Source: Pseudomonas prosekii
Lineage (GTDB): Bacteria > Pseudomonadota > Gammaproteobacteria > Pseudomonadales > Pseudomonadaceae
DNA: 64,000 nt
Reading direction: 5' to 3'
NCBI RefSeq assembly: GCF_900105155.1
Contig: NZ_LT629762.1
Coordinates: forward strand, 2,356,001 to 2,420,000
The position numbers and the translations under genes were made by a program. Shown here piece by piece: positions 40,156 through 47,693 of this stretch (position 1 is its first letter; the number at the start of each line of letters is the position of its first letter). The notes beneath the pieces were generated by a model that saw only the letters and a list, made by a program, of their open reading frames with translations, was not told the origin of the DNA and did not search any database.

Positions 40156-41241
40156 ATGACCATTAGCGACGCACTGCATCGGCTATTACTCGACAACCTG
40201 ACCACCGCCACCATCCTGCTCGACGCCCAATTGCGTCTGGAGTACATGAACCCGGCGGCGGAGATGCTCCTGGCCATCAGCGGCCAGCGCAGCCATGGGC
40301 AGTTCATCAGTGAGTTGTTCACCGAATCGACTGAAGCGTTGAATTCCCTGCGTCAGGCCGTCGAGCAGGCGCACCCGTTCACCAAACGCGAAGCGATGCT
40401 CACCGCCCTTACCGGCCAGACATTGACCGTGGATTACGCGGTGACGCCGATCCTCAGTAATGGCGACACGCTGTTATTGCTGGAAGTGCACCCGCGTGAC
40501 CGCTTGCTGCGCATCACCAAGGAAGAGGCGCAGCTGTCGAAACAGGAAACCAGCAAAATGCTGGTGCGCGGCCTCGCCCACGAGATCAAGAACCCCCTGG
40601 GCGGGATTCGTGGCGCCGCGCAATTGCTCGCCCGCGAACTGCCGGAAGAGAGCCTGCGCGATTACACCAACGTGATCATCGAAGAGGCCGACCGCCTGCG
40701 TAATCTGGTTGATCGCATGCTCGGCTCGAACAAGTTGCCGTCCCTGGCGATGTGCAACATTCACGAAGTGCTGGAGCGCGTTTCGCATCTGGTCGAAGCC
40801 GAAAGCCAGGGTTGCATCACCTTGGTGCGCGACTACGACCCGAGCATTCCCGACGTGCTGATTGATCGTGAACAGATGATTCAAGCGGTGCTGAATATTG
40901 TGCGCAACGCGATGCAAGCCATCAGCAGCCAGAACGAATTGCGCCTGGGCCGCATCAGTTTGCGCACCCGCGCGATGCGCCAATTCACCATCGGCCACGT
41001 GCGCCATCGCCTGGTGACCAAGATCGAGATCATCGACAACGGCCCGGGCATCCCTGCCGAATTGCAGGACACCATTTTCTTCCCAATGGTCAGCGGCCGC
41101 CCGGACGGTACCGGGCTCGGCCTGGCCATTACTCAGAACATCATCAGCCAGCACCAGGGCCTGATCGAGTGTGACAGCCACCCAGGCCACACCACTTTCT
41201 CGATCTTTCTGCCACTGGAACAAGGAGCCACATCGACATGA
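40156..41241 (+). CDS. glnL: Nitrogen regulation sensor histidine kinase NtrB
   Basis: 361 residues, ATG 40156 with GAGG six bases upstream. PAS-like N-terminus (ILLDAQLRLEYMNPAAEMLL), dimerisation box LVRGLAHEIKNPLGGIRGAA with the phosphoaccepting His, then a GHKL ATPase (N box IVRNAMQAI, G1 DNGPGIP, G2 GRPDGTGLGLA). It has no transmembrane helix, so it is cytoplasmic. With PII input it phosphorylates GlnG under nitrogen limitation. It overlaps glnG by 4 bp (ATGA). Confidence 0.97.
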   Translation: MTISDALHRLLLDNLTTATILLDAQLRLEYMNPAAEMLLAISGQRSHGQFISELFTESTEALNSLRQAVEQAHPFTKREAMLTALTGQTLTVDYAVTPILSNGDTLLLLEVHPRDRLLRITKEEAQLSKQETSKMLVRGLAHEIKNPLGGIRGAAQLLARELPEESLRDYTNVIIEEADRLRNLVDRMLGSNKLPSLAMCNIHEVLERVSHLVEAESQGCITLVRDYDPSIPDVLIDREQMIQAVLNIVRNAMQAISSQNELRLGRISLRTRAMRQFTIGHVRHRLVTKIEIIDNGPGIPAELQDTIFFPMVSGRPDGTGLGLAITQNIISQHQGLIECDSHPGHTTFSIFLPLEQGATST

Positions 41242-42674
41242 GCCGTAGTGAAACCGTGTGGATCGTCGATGACGACCGTTCAATCCGTTGGGTCCTGGAA
41301 AAAGCCTTGCAGCAGGAAGGCATGACCACGCAAAGCTTCGACAGCGCCGATGGCGTGATGAGCCGCCTGGCGCGCCAGCAGCCGGACGTGATCATCTCCG
41401 ACATCCGCATGCCGGGCGCCAGTGGTCTGGACTTGCTGGCGCGGATTCGCGAACAACACCCACGGCTGCCAGTGATCATCATGACCGCGCACTCCGATCT
41501 GGACAGCGCTGTCGCGTCCTATCAGGGCGGCGCGTTCGAGTACCTGCCCAAGCCGTTCGACGTCGATGAAGCGGTGTCGCTGGTCAAGCGCGCGAACCAG
41601 CACGCGCAGGAACAGCAAGGCCTGGAAGTGCCGGTCGCGCTGACTCGCACCCCGGAAATCATCGGCGAAGCGCCGGCGATGCAGGAAGTGTTTCGCGCCA
41701 TCGGGCGCTTGAGCCACTCCAACATCACCGTGCTGATCAACGGCGAATCCGGCACCGGTAAAGAACTGGTCGCCCACGCCCTGCACCGTCACAGTCCGCG
41801 CGCGGCCTCGCCGTTCATTGCGCTGAACATGGCGGCGATCCCCAAAGACTTGATGGAATCCGAACTGTTCGGCCATGAGAAAGGCGCCTTCACCGGCGCG
41901 GCCAACCTGCGTCGCGGGCGTTTTGAACAGGCTGACGGCGGCACGTTGTTCCTTGATGAAATCGGCGACATGCCGGCCGACACGCAGACGCGTTTGCTGC
42001 GCGTATTGGCGGACGGCGAGTTTTACCGGGTCGGCGGTCACACGCCAGTCAAGGTCGATGTGCGGATCATCGCCGCGACGCACCAGAATCTGGAAACTCT
42101 GGTGCACGCCGGGAAATTCCGTGAAGACTTGTTCCACCGCCTCAACGTGATCCGCATTCACATCCCACGGCTGTCGGACCGTCGCGAAGACATCCCGACG
42201 CTGGCCAAGCACTTCCTCAGCCGCGCCGCGCAGGAACTGGCGGTCGAGCCGAAACTGCTGAAAAGCGAAACCGAGGAATACCTGAAGAATCTGCCGTGGG
42301 GCGGCAACGTGCGGCAGCTGGAAAACACCTGCCGCTGGATCACGGTGATGGCTTCGGGTCGCGAAGTGCACATCAGCGACCTGCCGCCAGAGCTGTTGAA
42401 CCTGCCACAGGATTCGGCGCCGGTGACCAACTGGGAGCAAGCGCTGCGCCAGTGGGCCGATCAGGCGTTGGCGCGCGGCCAGTCGAGTTTGCTCGACAGC
42501 GCAGTGCCGGCGTTCGAGCGGATCATGATCGAGACCGCGCTCAAGCACACGGCTGGCCGTCGACGTGATGCTGCGGTGTTGCTGGGTTGGGGGCGTAATA
42601 CCCTGACGCGCAAGATCAAGGAACTGGGGATGAAGGTCGATGGTGGGGATGATGATGAGGGCGAAGAGGGTTAA
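41238..42674 (+). CDS. glnG: Nitrogen regulation response regulator NtrC
   Basis: 478 residues. Receiver domain (VWIVDDDRSIRWVLEKAL; Asp in VIISDIRMPG), AAA+ sigma-54 activator domain (Walker A GESGTGKE, GAFTGA loop, Walker B GTLFLDEIGD) and a Fis-type HTH (AAVLLGWGRNTLTRKIKEL). It activates sigma-54 promoters in nitrogen limitation. The three such promoters in this block (36911, 40084, 43307) are its likely targets. It ends in an acidic tail, GGDDDEGEEG. Confidence 0.97.
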   Translation: MSRSETVWIVDDDRSIRWVLEKALQQEGMTTQSFDSADGVMSRLARQQPDVIISDIRMPGASGLDLLARIREQHPRLPVIIMTAHSDLDSAVASYQGGAFEYLPKPFDVDEAVSLVKRANQHAQEQQGLEVPVALTRTPEIIGEAPAMQEVFRAIGRLSHSNITVLINGESGTGKELVAHALHRHSPRAASPFIALNMAAIPKDLMESELFGHEKGAFTGAANLRRGRFEQADGGTLFLDEIGDMPADTQTRLLRVLADGEFYRVGGHTPVKVDVRIIAATHQNLETLVHAGKFREDLFHRLNVIRIHIPRLSDRREDIPTLAKHFLSRAAQELAVEPKLLKSETEEYLKNLPWGGNVRQLENTCRWITVMASGREVHISDLPPELLNLPQDSAPVTNWEQALRQWADQALARGQSSLLDSAVPAFERIMIETALKHTAGRRRDAAVLLGWGRNTLTRKIKELGMKVDGGDDDEGEEG

Positions 42675-42714
42675 TCCCGATTCGCTCAAAGCCTGCGTCG
42701 CCTTCAAAAACCAG

Positions 42715-43098
42715 CCCCTCACCCCAGCCCTCTCCCCAAAGGGGAGAGGGGAAAGGGAGCCGATCTCCATGGCTTTCACATCCTGAATTCGCCTCGATAT
42801 TCCAGGTCGATGCAACTCAAAACAGCAACTCGATCAGTCCCCTCACCCCTCTGGGGAGAGGGGAAAGGGAGCCGATCGCCATGGCTTTCACATTGTGAAT
42901 TCGCCTCGATATCCCAGGTCGATGCAAATCAAAAAACAACTCGGTCGGTCCCCTCACCCCTCTGGGGAGAGGGGAAAGGGAGCTGATCTCCATGGCTTTC
43001 ACATCCTGAATTCGCCTCGATATCCCAAGTCGATGCAACTCAAAACAACAACTCGGCCAGTCCCCTCACCCCTCTGGGGAGAGGGTTAGGGTGAGGGG
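42715..43098. repeat. Composite 112-bp repeat array D, three units
   Basis: It opens with CCCTCACCCCAGCCCTC, closes with GAGGGTTAGGGTGAGGG and has three units starting near 42715, 42835 and 42946 (periods 111-112). Unit text includes GGAAAGGGAGCCGATCTCC, ATGGCTTTCACATCCTG and GATATCCCAGGTCGATGC. The inner text differs from arrays A-C but is uniform within the array. With the NtrC-like site and promoter it fills the gap between glnG and nrsZ. Confidence 0.9.
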
Positions 43099-43146
43099 TG
43101 GACTTTGGATCAGCCCTCGTTCCTTTGTCCACCGCAGTCCCCCTCA

Positions 43147-43163
43147 TGCACCGCACCAATGCA
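43147..43163. promoter_or_regulatory. Possible NtrC site upstream of nrsZ
   Basis: TGCACCGCACCAATGCA matches the NtrC consensus (TGCACC-N5-GGTGCA type) with a perfect left half and one mismatch in the right half. It lies about 145 bp upstream of the nrsZ sigma-54 promoter. Confidence 0.5.
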
Positions 43164-43231
43164 CGATGACCCGCAATCGCGCACAGCTACTCGTCTGAAA
43201 CCCCGTCGTCAATCGTTGGAAAACCCACCCA

Positions 43232-43265
43232 ACAAAAATACAAAAGCCCCGGATTACGGGGCTTT
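43232..43265 (-). terminator. Intrinsic terminator facing the minus strand
   Basis: AAAGCCCCG and CGGGGCTTT form a 9-bp stem; on the minus strand it is followed by TTGTATTTTTG. It would stop transcripts of the minus-strand gene at 43554 after they run antisense through nrsZ. On the plus strand the T run is short. Confidence 0.7.
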
Positions 43266-43306
43266 GAGCGTTTCATCAGAGCTTTCTGCAGCAATTTGGC
43301 AAAACC

Positions 43307-43322
43307 TGGCACGCCCCCTGCA
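43307..43322 (+). promoter_or_regulatory. Sigma-54 promoter of nrsZ
   Basis: TGGCACGCCCCCTGCA is a near-perfect sigma-54 element with GG and GC 11 bases apart. It predicts a start near 43333. Confidence 0.85.
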
Positions 43323-43332
43323 ATAGTCCATT

Positions 43333-43556
43333 CAGTGATTCAGTTCACTCACCGGTTTCGGGGACCTTGGTACAGGCAGGCCGGGGATTCCCCTCTTTAC
43401 ATCGGGCTCACACCGCTTAGCGACGAGCCCACCCGTTTGGGGCCCTTGATACAGGCAGGTCAAGGGTTCCTTCTTTACACCGGGACTCGCAGCCATTGGC
43501 GAGTCCCTGCCGTTTTGGGAACCTTGGTACAGGCAGGCCGGGGATTCCCTCTTTTA
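43333..43556 (+). ncRNA. nrsZ: NrsZ-type nitrogen-regulated small RNA
   Basis: About 224 nt, not translated. Three tandem modules with a period of 78-79 nt each present the loop TACAGGCAGG (at 43371, 43450 and 43528) on a stem: CCTTGG/CCGGGG in modules 1 and 3, CCCTTGA/TCAAGGG in module 2. Two further hairpins separate them (GGGCTC/GAGCCC at 43404-43430; GGGACTCGC/GCGAGTCCC at 43482-43507). The last module ends in a T-rich tail and acts as terminator. The position between ntrC and trmL, the sigma-54 promoter and the size match P. aeruginosa NrsZ, an NtrB/NtrC-controlled, processed sRNA. The 5' and 3' ends are predicted. Confidence 0.85.
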
Positions 43557-43994
43557 TTGCTCTCGGAGATGGATCTCCAGCCGCCAGCGGTCATCGACCT
43601 CGCTACCGACCCACTCGCCTTGCAGTGGCCGGGCCGCCACCAGCGTCAGCAACAACCCCCCATCACTCAAACGCACTCGCCAGTTCACGTCTTTGCCGTT
43701 GAGCTTGAGCTGACCCTTCTGCGCCTTGCCTTCAGCACTGAACAACAACGCGACGCTGCCGTCGATAATCTCGCCGTGGGTCTTCGGTTCATTGTTGAAC
43801 CACACCACCAAACCGTCGCCAGTCACCTCGACCTGCTGCAACTCGGTCGGGTCTGGCGTGGTCAGGCGGCCGATCATCAACCCGACCATCACGCCGACAA
43901 TCGCCAGCGATCCGATGACACGCGGGAATAGTTTCGAACGGTTGTCCACGGGCGGCGTAGAATGCCGCTCATCTTTACCTTCGGAGCCGTGCAT
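43554..43994 (-). CDS. Hypothetical membrane-anchored protein
   Basis: 146 residues if the first ATG at 43994 is used. A short polar N-terminus is followed by one transmembrane helix (VIGSLAIVGVMVGLMIG) and a beta-rich exported part (VTGDGLVVWFNNEPKTHGEI, WRVRLSDGGLLLTLVAA, DDRWRLEIHLRE). I know a similar gene between ntrC and trmL in pseudomonads but no function. Its first ATG overlaps the trmL ATG head to head (CATG at 43992-43995), leaving no room for a ribosome site outside trmL, so a later start such as GTG 43949 is possible. Its 3' end meets the end of nrsZ. Confidence 0.75.
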   Translation of the reverse strand: MHGSEGKDERHSTPPVDNRSKLFPRVIGSLAIVGVMVGLMIGRLTTPDPTELQQVEVTGDGLVVWFNNEPKTHGEIIDGSVALLFSAEGKAQKGQLKLNGKDVNWRVRLSDGGLLLTLVAARPLQGEWVGSEVDDRWRLEIHLREQ

Positions 43995-44448
43995 GTTTCA
44001 CGTCATCCTCTTCCAACCAGAAATTCCGCCGAATACCGGCAACGTTATCAGGCTGTGCGCCAACAGTGGCTGCCACCTGCATTTGATCGAGCCGCTGGGC
44101 TTCGAGATGGACGACAAGCGCCTGCGCCGGGCCGGCCTCGATTACCACGAGTACGCCACCCTGCAGCGCCATGCCGACCTCGCCAGTTGCCTGGAAAGCC
44201 TCGGTCATCCACGGCTGTTCGCGTTCACCACCAAGGGCTCGCGGCCGTTTCATGATGTCAGTTTCGCCGAGGGCGACGCGTTCCTGTTCGGCCCGGAGAG
44301 CCGTGGCCTGCCAGCAGAAGTGCTCGACGCCCTGCCCGGCGACCAGCGCCTGCGCCTGCCGATGCGCGAAGGCTGCCGCAGCCTGAACCTGTCTAACACC
44401 GTGGCCGTCGCGGTCTACGAAGGCTGGCGCCAACTCGGTTTCAAGTAA
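43993..44448 (+). CDS. trmL: tRNA (cytidine(34)-2'-O)-methyltransferase
   Basis: 151 residues from ATG 43993 with GGAG seven bases upstream. It 2'-O-methylates the wobble nucleotide of leucine tRNAs. SPOUT-family features are clear: FQPEIPPNTGNVIRLCAN, FGPESRGLP and the knot end LRLPMREGCRSLNLSNTVAVAVYE. The upstream in-frame extension overlaps the neighbouring gene and is rejected. Confidence 0.96.
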   Translation: MFHVILFQPEIPPNTGNVIRLCANSGCHLHLIEPLGFEMDDKRLRRAGLDYHEYATLQRHADLASCLESLGHPRLFAFTTKGSRPFHDVSFAEGDAFLFGPESRGLPAEVLDALPGDQRLRLPMREGCRSLNLSNTVAVAVYEGWRQLGFK

Positions 44449-44459
44449 CCTCAAACAAA

Positions 44460-44550
44460 TGTGGGAGCGAGCTTGCTCGCGAAAGCGGTGTGTCAGACGA
44501 CTTAGATGTCACCTGACACTCCCTATTCGCGAGCAAGCTCGCTCCCACAT
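44460..44550. repeat. REP doublet between trmL and secB
   Basis: TGTGGGAGCGAGCTTGCTCG and the inverted CGAGCAAGCTCGCTCCCACA flank about 44 bp between convergent trmL and secB. Confidence 0.9.
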
Positions 44551-44566
44551 GGGTGTTGCCGAACGC

Positions 44567-45058
44567 TTATTGAACGGATGGAGTCTCGCCAGCCGCCTGC
44601 ATGCGTTGCAGTTCCTGGGCGTACAGCGCGTCGAAGTTCACTGGAGCCAGCATCAGCGCCGGGAACGAGCCGCGAGTAACCAGGCTGTCCAGGGTTTCGC
44701 GAGCGTACGGGAACAGGATGTTCGGGCAGAACGCGCCGAGGGTGTGGCTCATCGAAGCGTCGTCGAGGTTCTTGATCAGGAAGATCCCGGCCTGTTGCAC
44801 TTCAGCGATGAACGCCACTTCGCCGTTCTCACCGTTTTTCACGGTAACCGACAAGGTCAGCACGACTTCGTGGAAGTCGCCTTCCAGGGCTTTTTGACGG
44901 GTATTGAGATCCAGACCGACACTCGGCTCCCACTGCTGGCGGAAGATCGCCGGGCTTTTCGGGGCTTCGAAGGACAAGTCACGTACGTAGATGCGCTGCA
45001 AGGAGAATTGCGGTGCGGTTTCTTCTTCGCTAGCTGCAGTGTTCTGTTGGTCAGTCAT
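44567..45058 (-). CDS. secB: Protein-export chaperone SecB
   Basis: 163 residues. A cytoplasmic tetrameric chaperone that keeps preproteins unfolded for Sec[47 protein letters not shown] and [32 protein letters not shown] are typical. It is first of a secB-grxC-rhodanese neighbourhood; the order reading downstream on minus is rhodanese, grxC, secB. Confidence 0.97.
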   Translation of the reverse strand: MTDQQNTAASEEETAPQFSLQRIYVRDLSFEAPKSPAIFRQQWEPSVGLDLNTRQKALEGDFHEVVLTLSVTVKNGENGEVAFIAEVQQAGIFLIKNLDDASMSHTLGAFCPNILFPYARETLDSLVTRGSFPALMLAPVNFDALYAQELQRMQAAGETPSVQ

Positions 45059-45099
45059 CTCAGATCCTTTCTGATCTTGGGGTCGTGTAGGGAAGGCGT

Positions 45100-45354
45100 T
45101 CAGGCCTTGAGCAAGGCGTCGAGCTTACCGGCGCGCTCAAGGGCAAACAAATCATCACAGCCACCGATGTGGCGCTCGCCGATCCAGATTTGCGGCACGG
45201 ACGTGCGCCCCGCCTTCTGAGCCATTGCGGCGCGCACCTGCGGCTTGCCATCGACCTTGATCTCTTCGAAGGCCACGCCTTTGTTCTCGAGCAGGTACTT
45301 GGCTCGCGAGCAGTAAGGGCAGTAATCGCTGGAATAGACGACGACGTTGCTCAT
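45100..45354 (-). CDS. grxC: Glutaredoxin 3
   Basis: 84 residues. A cytoplasmic thiol-disulfide oxidoreductase using glutathione. The active site is CPYC (residues 11-14), followed by the cis-Pro block [18 protein letters not shown]. Its start lies one base after the stop of the rhodanese-like gene, so the two are co-translated. Confidence 0.96.
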   Translation of the reverse strand: MSNVVVYSSDYCPYCSRAKYLLENKGVAFEEIKVDGKPQVRAAMAQKAGRTSVPQIWIGERHIGGCDDLFALERAGKLDALLKA

Positions 45355-45355
45355 G

Positions 45356-45769
45356 TCACTTCACCAATGGCAGGTTGTCGCCCTTCCAGCTGGAAATCCC
45401 GCCTGACAGCTTGGCGGCGGTGAAGCCGGATTTCATCAGTTCGCGAGCGTGGGTGCCGGCAGTCTGGCCTTGGGCGTCGACCAGGATGATGGTCTTGTCC
45501 TTGTGCTTGTTCAGCTCGCCGACACGCGCAGTCAGCTTGTCGTGGGGAATGTTCAGCGCGCCAACAATGTGACCGGCGGCGAAATCCTTGGCCGAACGAA
45601 TGTCGATCACCACGCCTGCGTCCTTGTTGACCAGCCCGGTCAGTTCACCGGTGCTCAGGCTACGGCCGCCACCTTTCATCTCATGGGCGATCAGCAGAGC
45701 CAGCAGAAGAACGAAAATACCGGCCAGCAAATAGTGGGTGGTGGCAAATGCAATCAGGTGATCAAGCAT
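45356..45769 (-). CDS. Rhodanese-like membrane protein without cysteine
   Basis: 137 residues. One N-terminal transmembrane helix (LLAGIFVLLLALLIAHE) and a rhodanese domain (VVIDIRSAKDFAAGHIVGALNIPHD, KTIILVDAQGQTAGTHA, AAKLSGGISSWKG). The catalytic loop position reads VDAQGQTAG; there is no cysteine anywhere in the protein, so it cannot transfer sulfur by the normal rhodanese mechanism. It is the YibN-type neighbour of grxC and secB. A scaffold or protein-interaction role at the membrane is more likely. Confidence 0.9.
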   Translation of the reverse strand: MLDHLIAFATTHYLLAGIFVLLLALLIAHEMKGGGRSLSTGELTGLVNKDAGVVIDIRSAKDFAAGHIVGALNIPHDKLTARVGELNKHKDKTIILVDAQGQTAGTHARELMKSGFTAAKLSGGISSWKGDNLPLVK

Positions 45770-45923
45770 TTAAGGTGGTTCCAGGGCGTGAAAAGTGGGC
45801 CAGTATACACAGGCCCTATGGCGGGCCAAACCCCGTCCGGCGGTGACGTGATGTGAACTTAGCTTTAAACTGCCACTCCCTTTTTGCATCGCCCTCTTTT
45901 TAACTCAGCCACGAGTGGATTCC

Positions 45924-47453
45924 ATGACTACCACGCCTAAACCTTTGGTCCTGATGATTCTCGACGGCTTCGGTCACAGTGAGAGCCACGAAGCCAACGC
46001 CGTGTACTCGGCCAACAAGCCTGTGCTCGATCGCCTCAGCGCTACGGTGCCGAACGGCCTGATCTCGGGCAGCGGCATGGACGTCGGCCTGCCGGACGGG
46101 CAAATGGGCAACTCCGAAGTCGGCCACATGAACCTCGGGGCGGGCCGCGTGGTGTATCAGGACTTCACGCGCGTGACCAAATCGATCCGCGACGGCGAGT
46201 TCTTCGAAAACCCGACCATCTGCGCCGCTGTCGATAAAGCCGTGGCTGCCGGCAAAGCCGTGCACTTCATGGGCCTGCTGTCCGATGGCGGCGTTCACAG
46301 CCACCAGGATCACTTGGTCGCGATGGCCGAACTGGCGTTCAAGCGCGGCGCTGAAAAAATCTACCTGCACGCCTTCCTCGATGGGCGTGACACCCCGCCA
46401 AAAAGCGCCGAGTCGTCGATTGAACTGCTCGACGCAACCTTCGAAGCCCTGGGCAAAGGCCGGATCGCCAGCATCGTCGGCCGCTACTTTGCCATGGACC
46501 GCGACAATCGCTGGGACCGCGTCGAGCAGGCATACAACCTGATTGTCGACGGCAATGGCCAGTTCAACGCCGCTACCGCACAAGAAGGTCTGCAAGCGGC
46601 GTATGAACGTGGCGAGAGCGACGAATTCGTCAAAGCCACCTCCATCGGCGAGCCGGTCAAAGTCGAAGACGGCGACGCCGTGGTGTTCATGAACTTCCGC
46701 GCCGACCGCGCCCGCGAACTGACCCGCGTCTTCGTCGAAGACGATTTCCATGACTTCCAACGCGCGCGCCAGCCGCAACTGGCCGGTTTCGTCATGCTGA
46801 CCCAATACGCCGCCAGCATTCCTGCGCCGTCCGCGTTCGCCGCCGGCAGCCTGGAGAACGTGCTGGGCGATTACCTGGCGAAAAACGGCAAGACCCAACT
46901 GCGCATCGCCGAAACCGAAAAATACGCGCACGTGACCTTCTTCTTCTCCGGCGGCCGCGAAGAACCATTCCCGGGCGAAGAACGCATTCTGATCCCGTCG
47001 CCGAAAGTCGCCACTTACGACTTGCAGCCGGAAATGAGCGCGCCGGAAGTCACCGACCGCATCGTCGAGGCCATCGAAAACCAGCGGTTTGACGTGATCG
47101 TGGTCAACTACGCCAACGGCGACATGGTCGGCCACAGCGGCAATCTCGAAGCAGCGGTGAAAGCCGTGGAATGCCTGGACCTGTGCGTTGGCCGCATCGT
47201 CGAGGCACTGGAAAAGGTTGGCGGCGAAGCGCTGATCACCGCCGACCACGGCAACTGCGAGAAGATGTCCGACGAAGAAACCCATCAGGCGCACACCGCG
47301 CACACCACCGAGCCGGTGCCGTTCATCTATGTCGGCAAGCGTGACTTCAAAGTGCGCGATGGCGGTGTATTGGCGGACGTCGCACCAACCATGCTGATGT
47401 TGATGGGCCTGGAGAAACCGGCGGAAATGACCGGCACCTCGATCCTCGTGTAA
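45924..47453 (+). CDS. gpmI: 2,3-bisphosphoglycerate-independent phosphoglycerate mutase
   Basis: 509 residues from ATG 45924; GTG 45915 is also in frame but has no ribosome site. It interconverts 3- and 2-phosphoglycerate using two Mn ions. [17 protein letters not shown] carries the first metal ligands, [20 protein letters not shown] the phosphoserine, [11 protein letters not shown] and the [15 protein letters not shown] end complete the metal sites. It is followed by envC and ctpA on the same strand. Confidence 0.97.
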   Translation: MTTTPKPLVLMILDGFGHSESHEANAVYSANKPVLDRLSATVPNGLISGSGMDVGLPDGQMGNSEVGHMNLGAGRVVYQDFTRVTKSIRDGEFFENPTICAAVDKAVAAGKAVHFMGLLSDGGVHSHQDHLVAMAELAFKRGAEKIYLHAFLDGRDTPPKSAESSIELLDATFEALGKGRIASIVGRYFAMDRDNRWDRVEQAYNLIVDGNGQFNAATAQEGLQAAYERGESDEFVKATSIGEPVKVEDGDAVVFMNFRADRARELTRVFVEDDFHDFQRARQPQLAGFVMLTQYAASIPAPSAFAAGSLENVLGDYLAKNGKTQLRIAETEKYAHVTFFFSGGREEPFPGEERILIPSPKVATYDLQPEMSAPEVTDRIVEAIENQRFDVIVVNYANGDMVGHSGNLEAAVKAVECLDLCVGRIVEALEKVGGEALITADHGNCEKMSDEETHQAHTAHTTEPVPFIYVGKRDFKVRDGGVLADVAPTMLMLMGLEKPAEMTGTSILV

Positions 47454-47479
47454 TCGGCCTCCAAAACAGCGAAAAACCC

Positions 47480-47570
47480 TGTGGGAGCGAGCTTGCTCGC
47501 GATAGCAATCTGACAGCCAACAACCCTGTTGAATGTCAGGCCGCCATCGCGAGCAAGCTCGCTCCCACAT
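47480..47570. repeat. REP doublet between gpmI and envC
   Basis: TGTGGGAGCGAGCTTGCTCG and the inverted CGAGCAAGCTCGCTCCCACA flank about 45 bp. It lies inside a same-strand gene series. Confidence 0.9.
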
Positions 47571-47693
47571 TGGTTTTGGGGTGTTTTCAGGGTTAACGCT
47601 GCTCCGGTTATCACACAGTCCCAATTGGGCGTTTTTTTTGCAGCGCTTGGCGGGCATACTAGGCCGTCCCTTTCCCTGGTGTCGCCCGCCTCT

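Noticed and set aside
42715..43098. Small open frames inside the repeat array
   Set aside because: The frames come from repeating the same unit and have no ribosome site.
43358..43556. A small protein in the three-module region
   Set aside because: Module spacing is not a multiple of three throughout, stems covary and a sigma-54 promoter plus terminator bracket it, so it reads as RNA.
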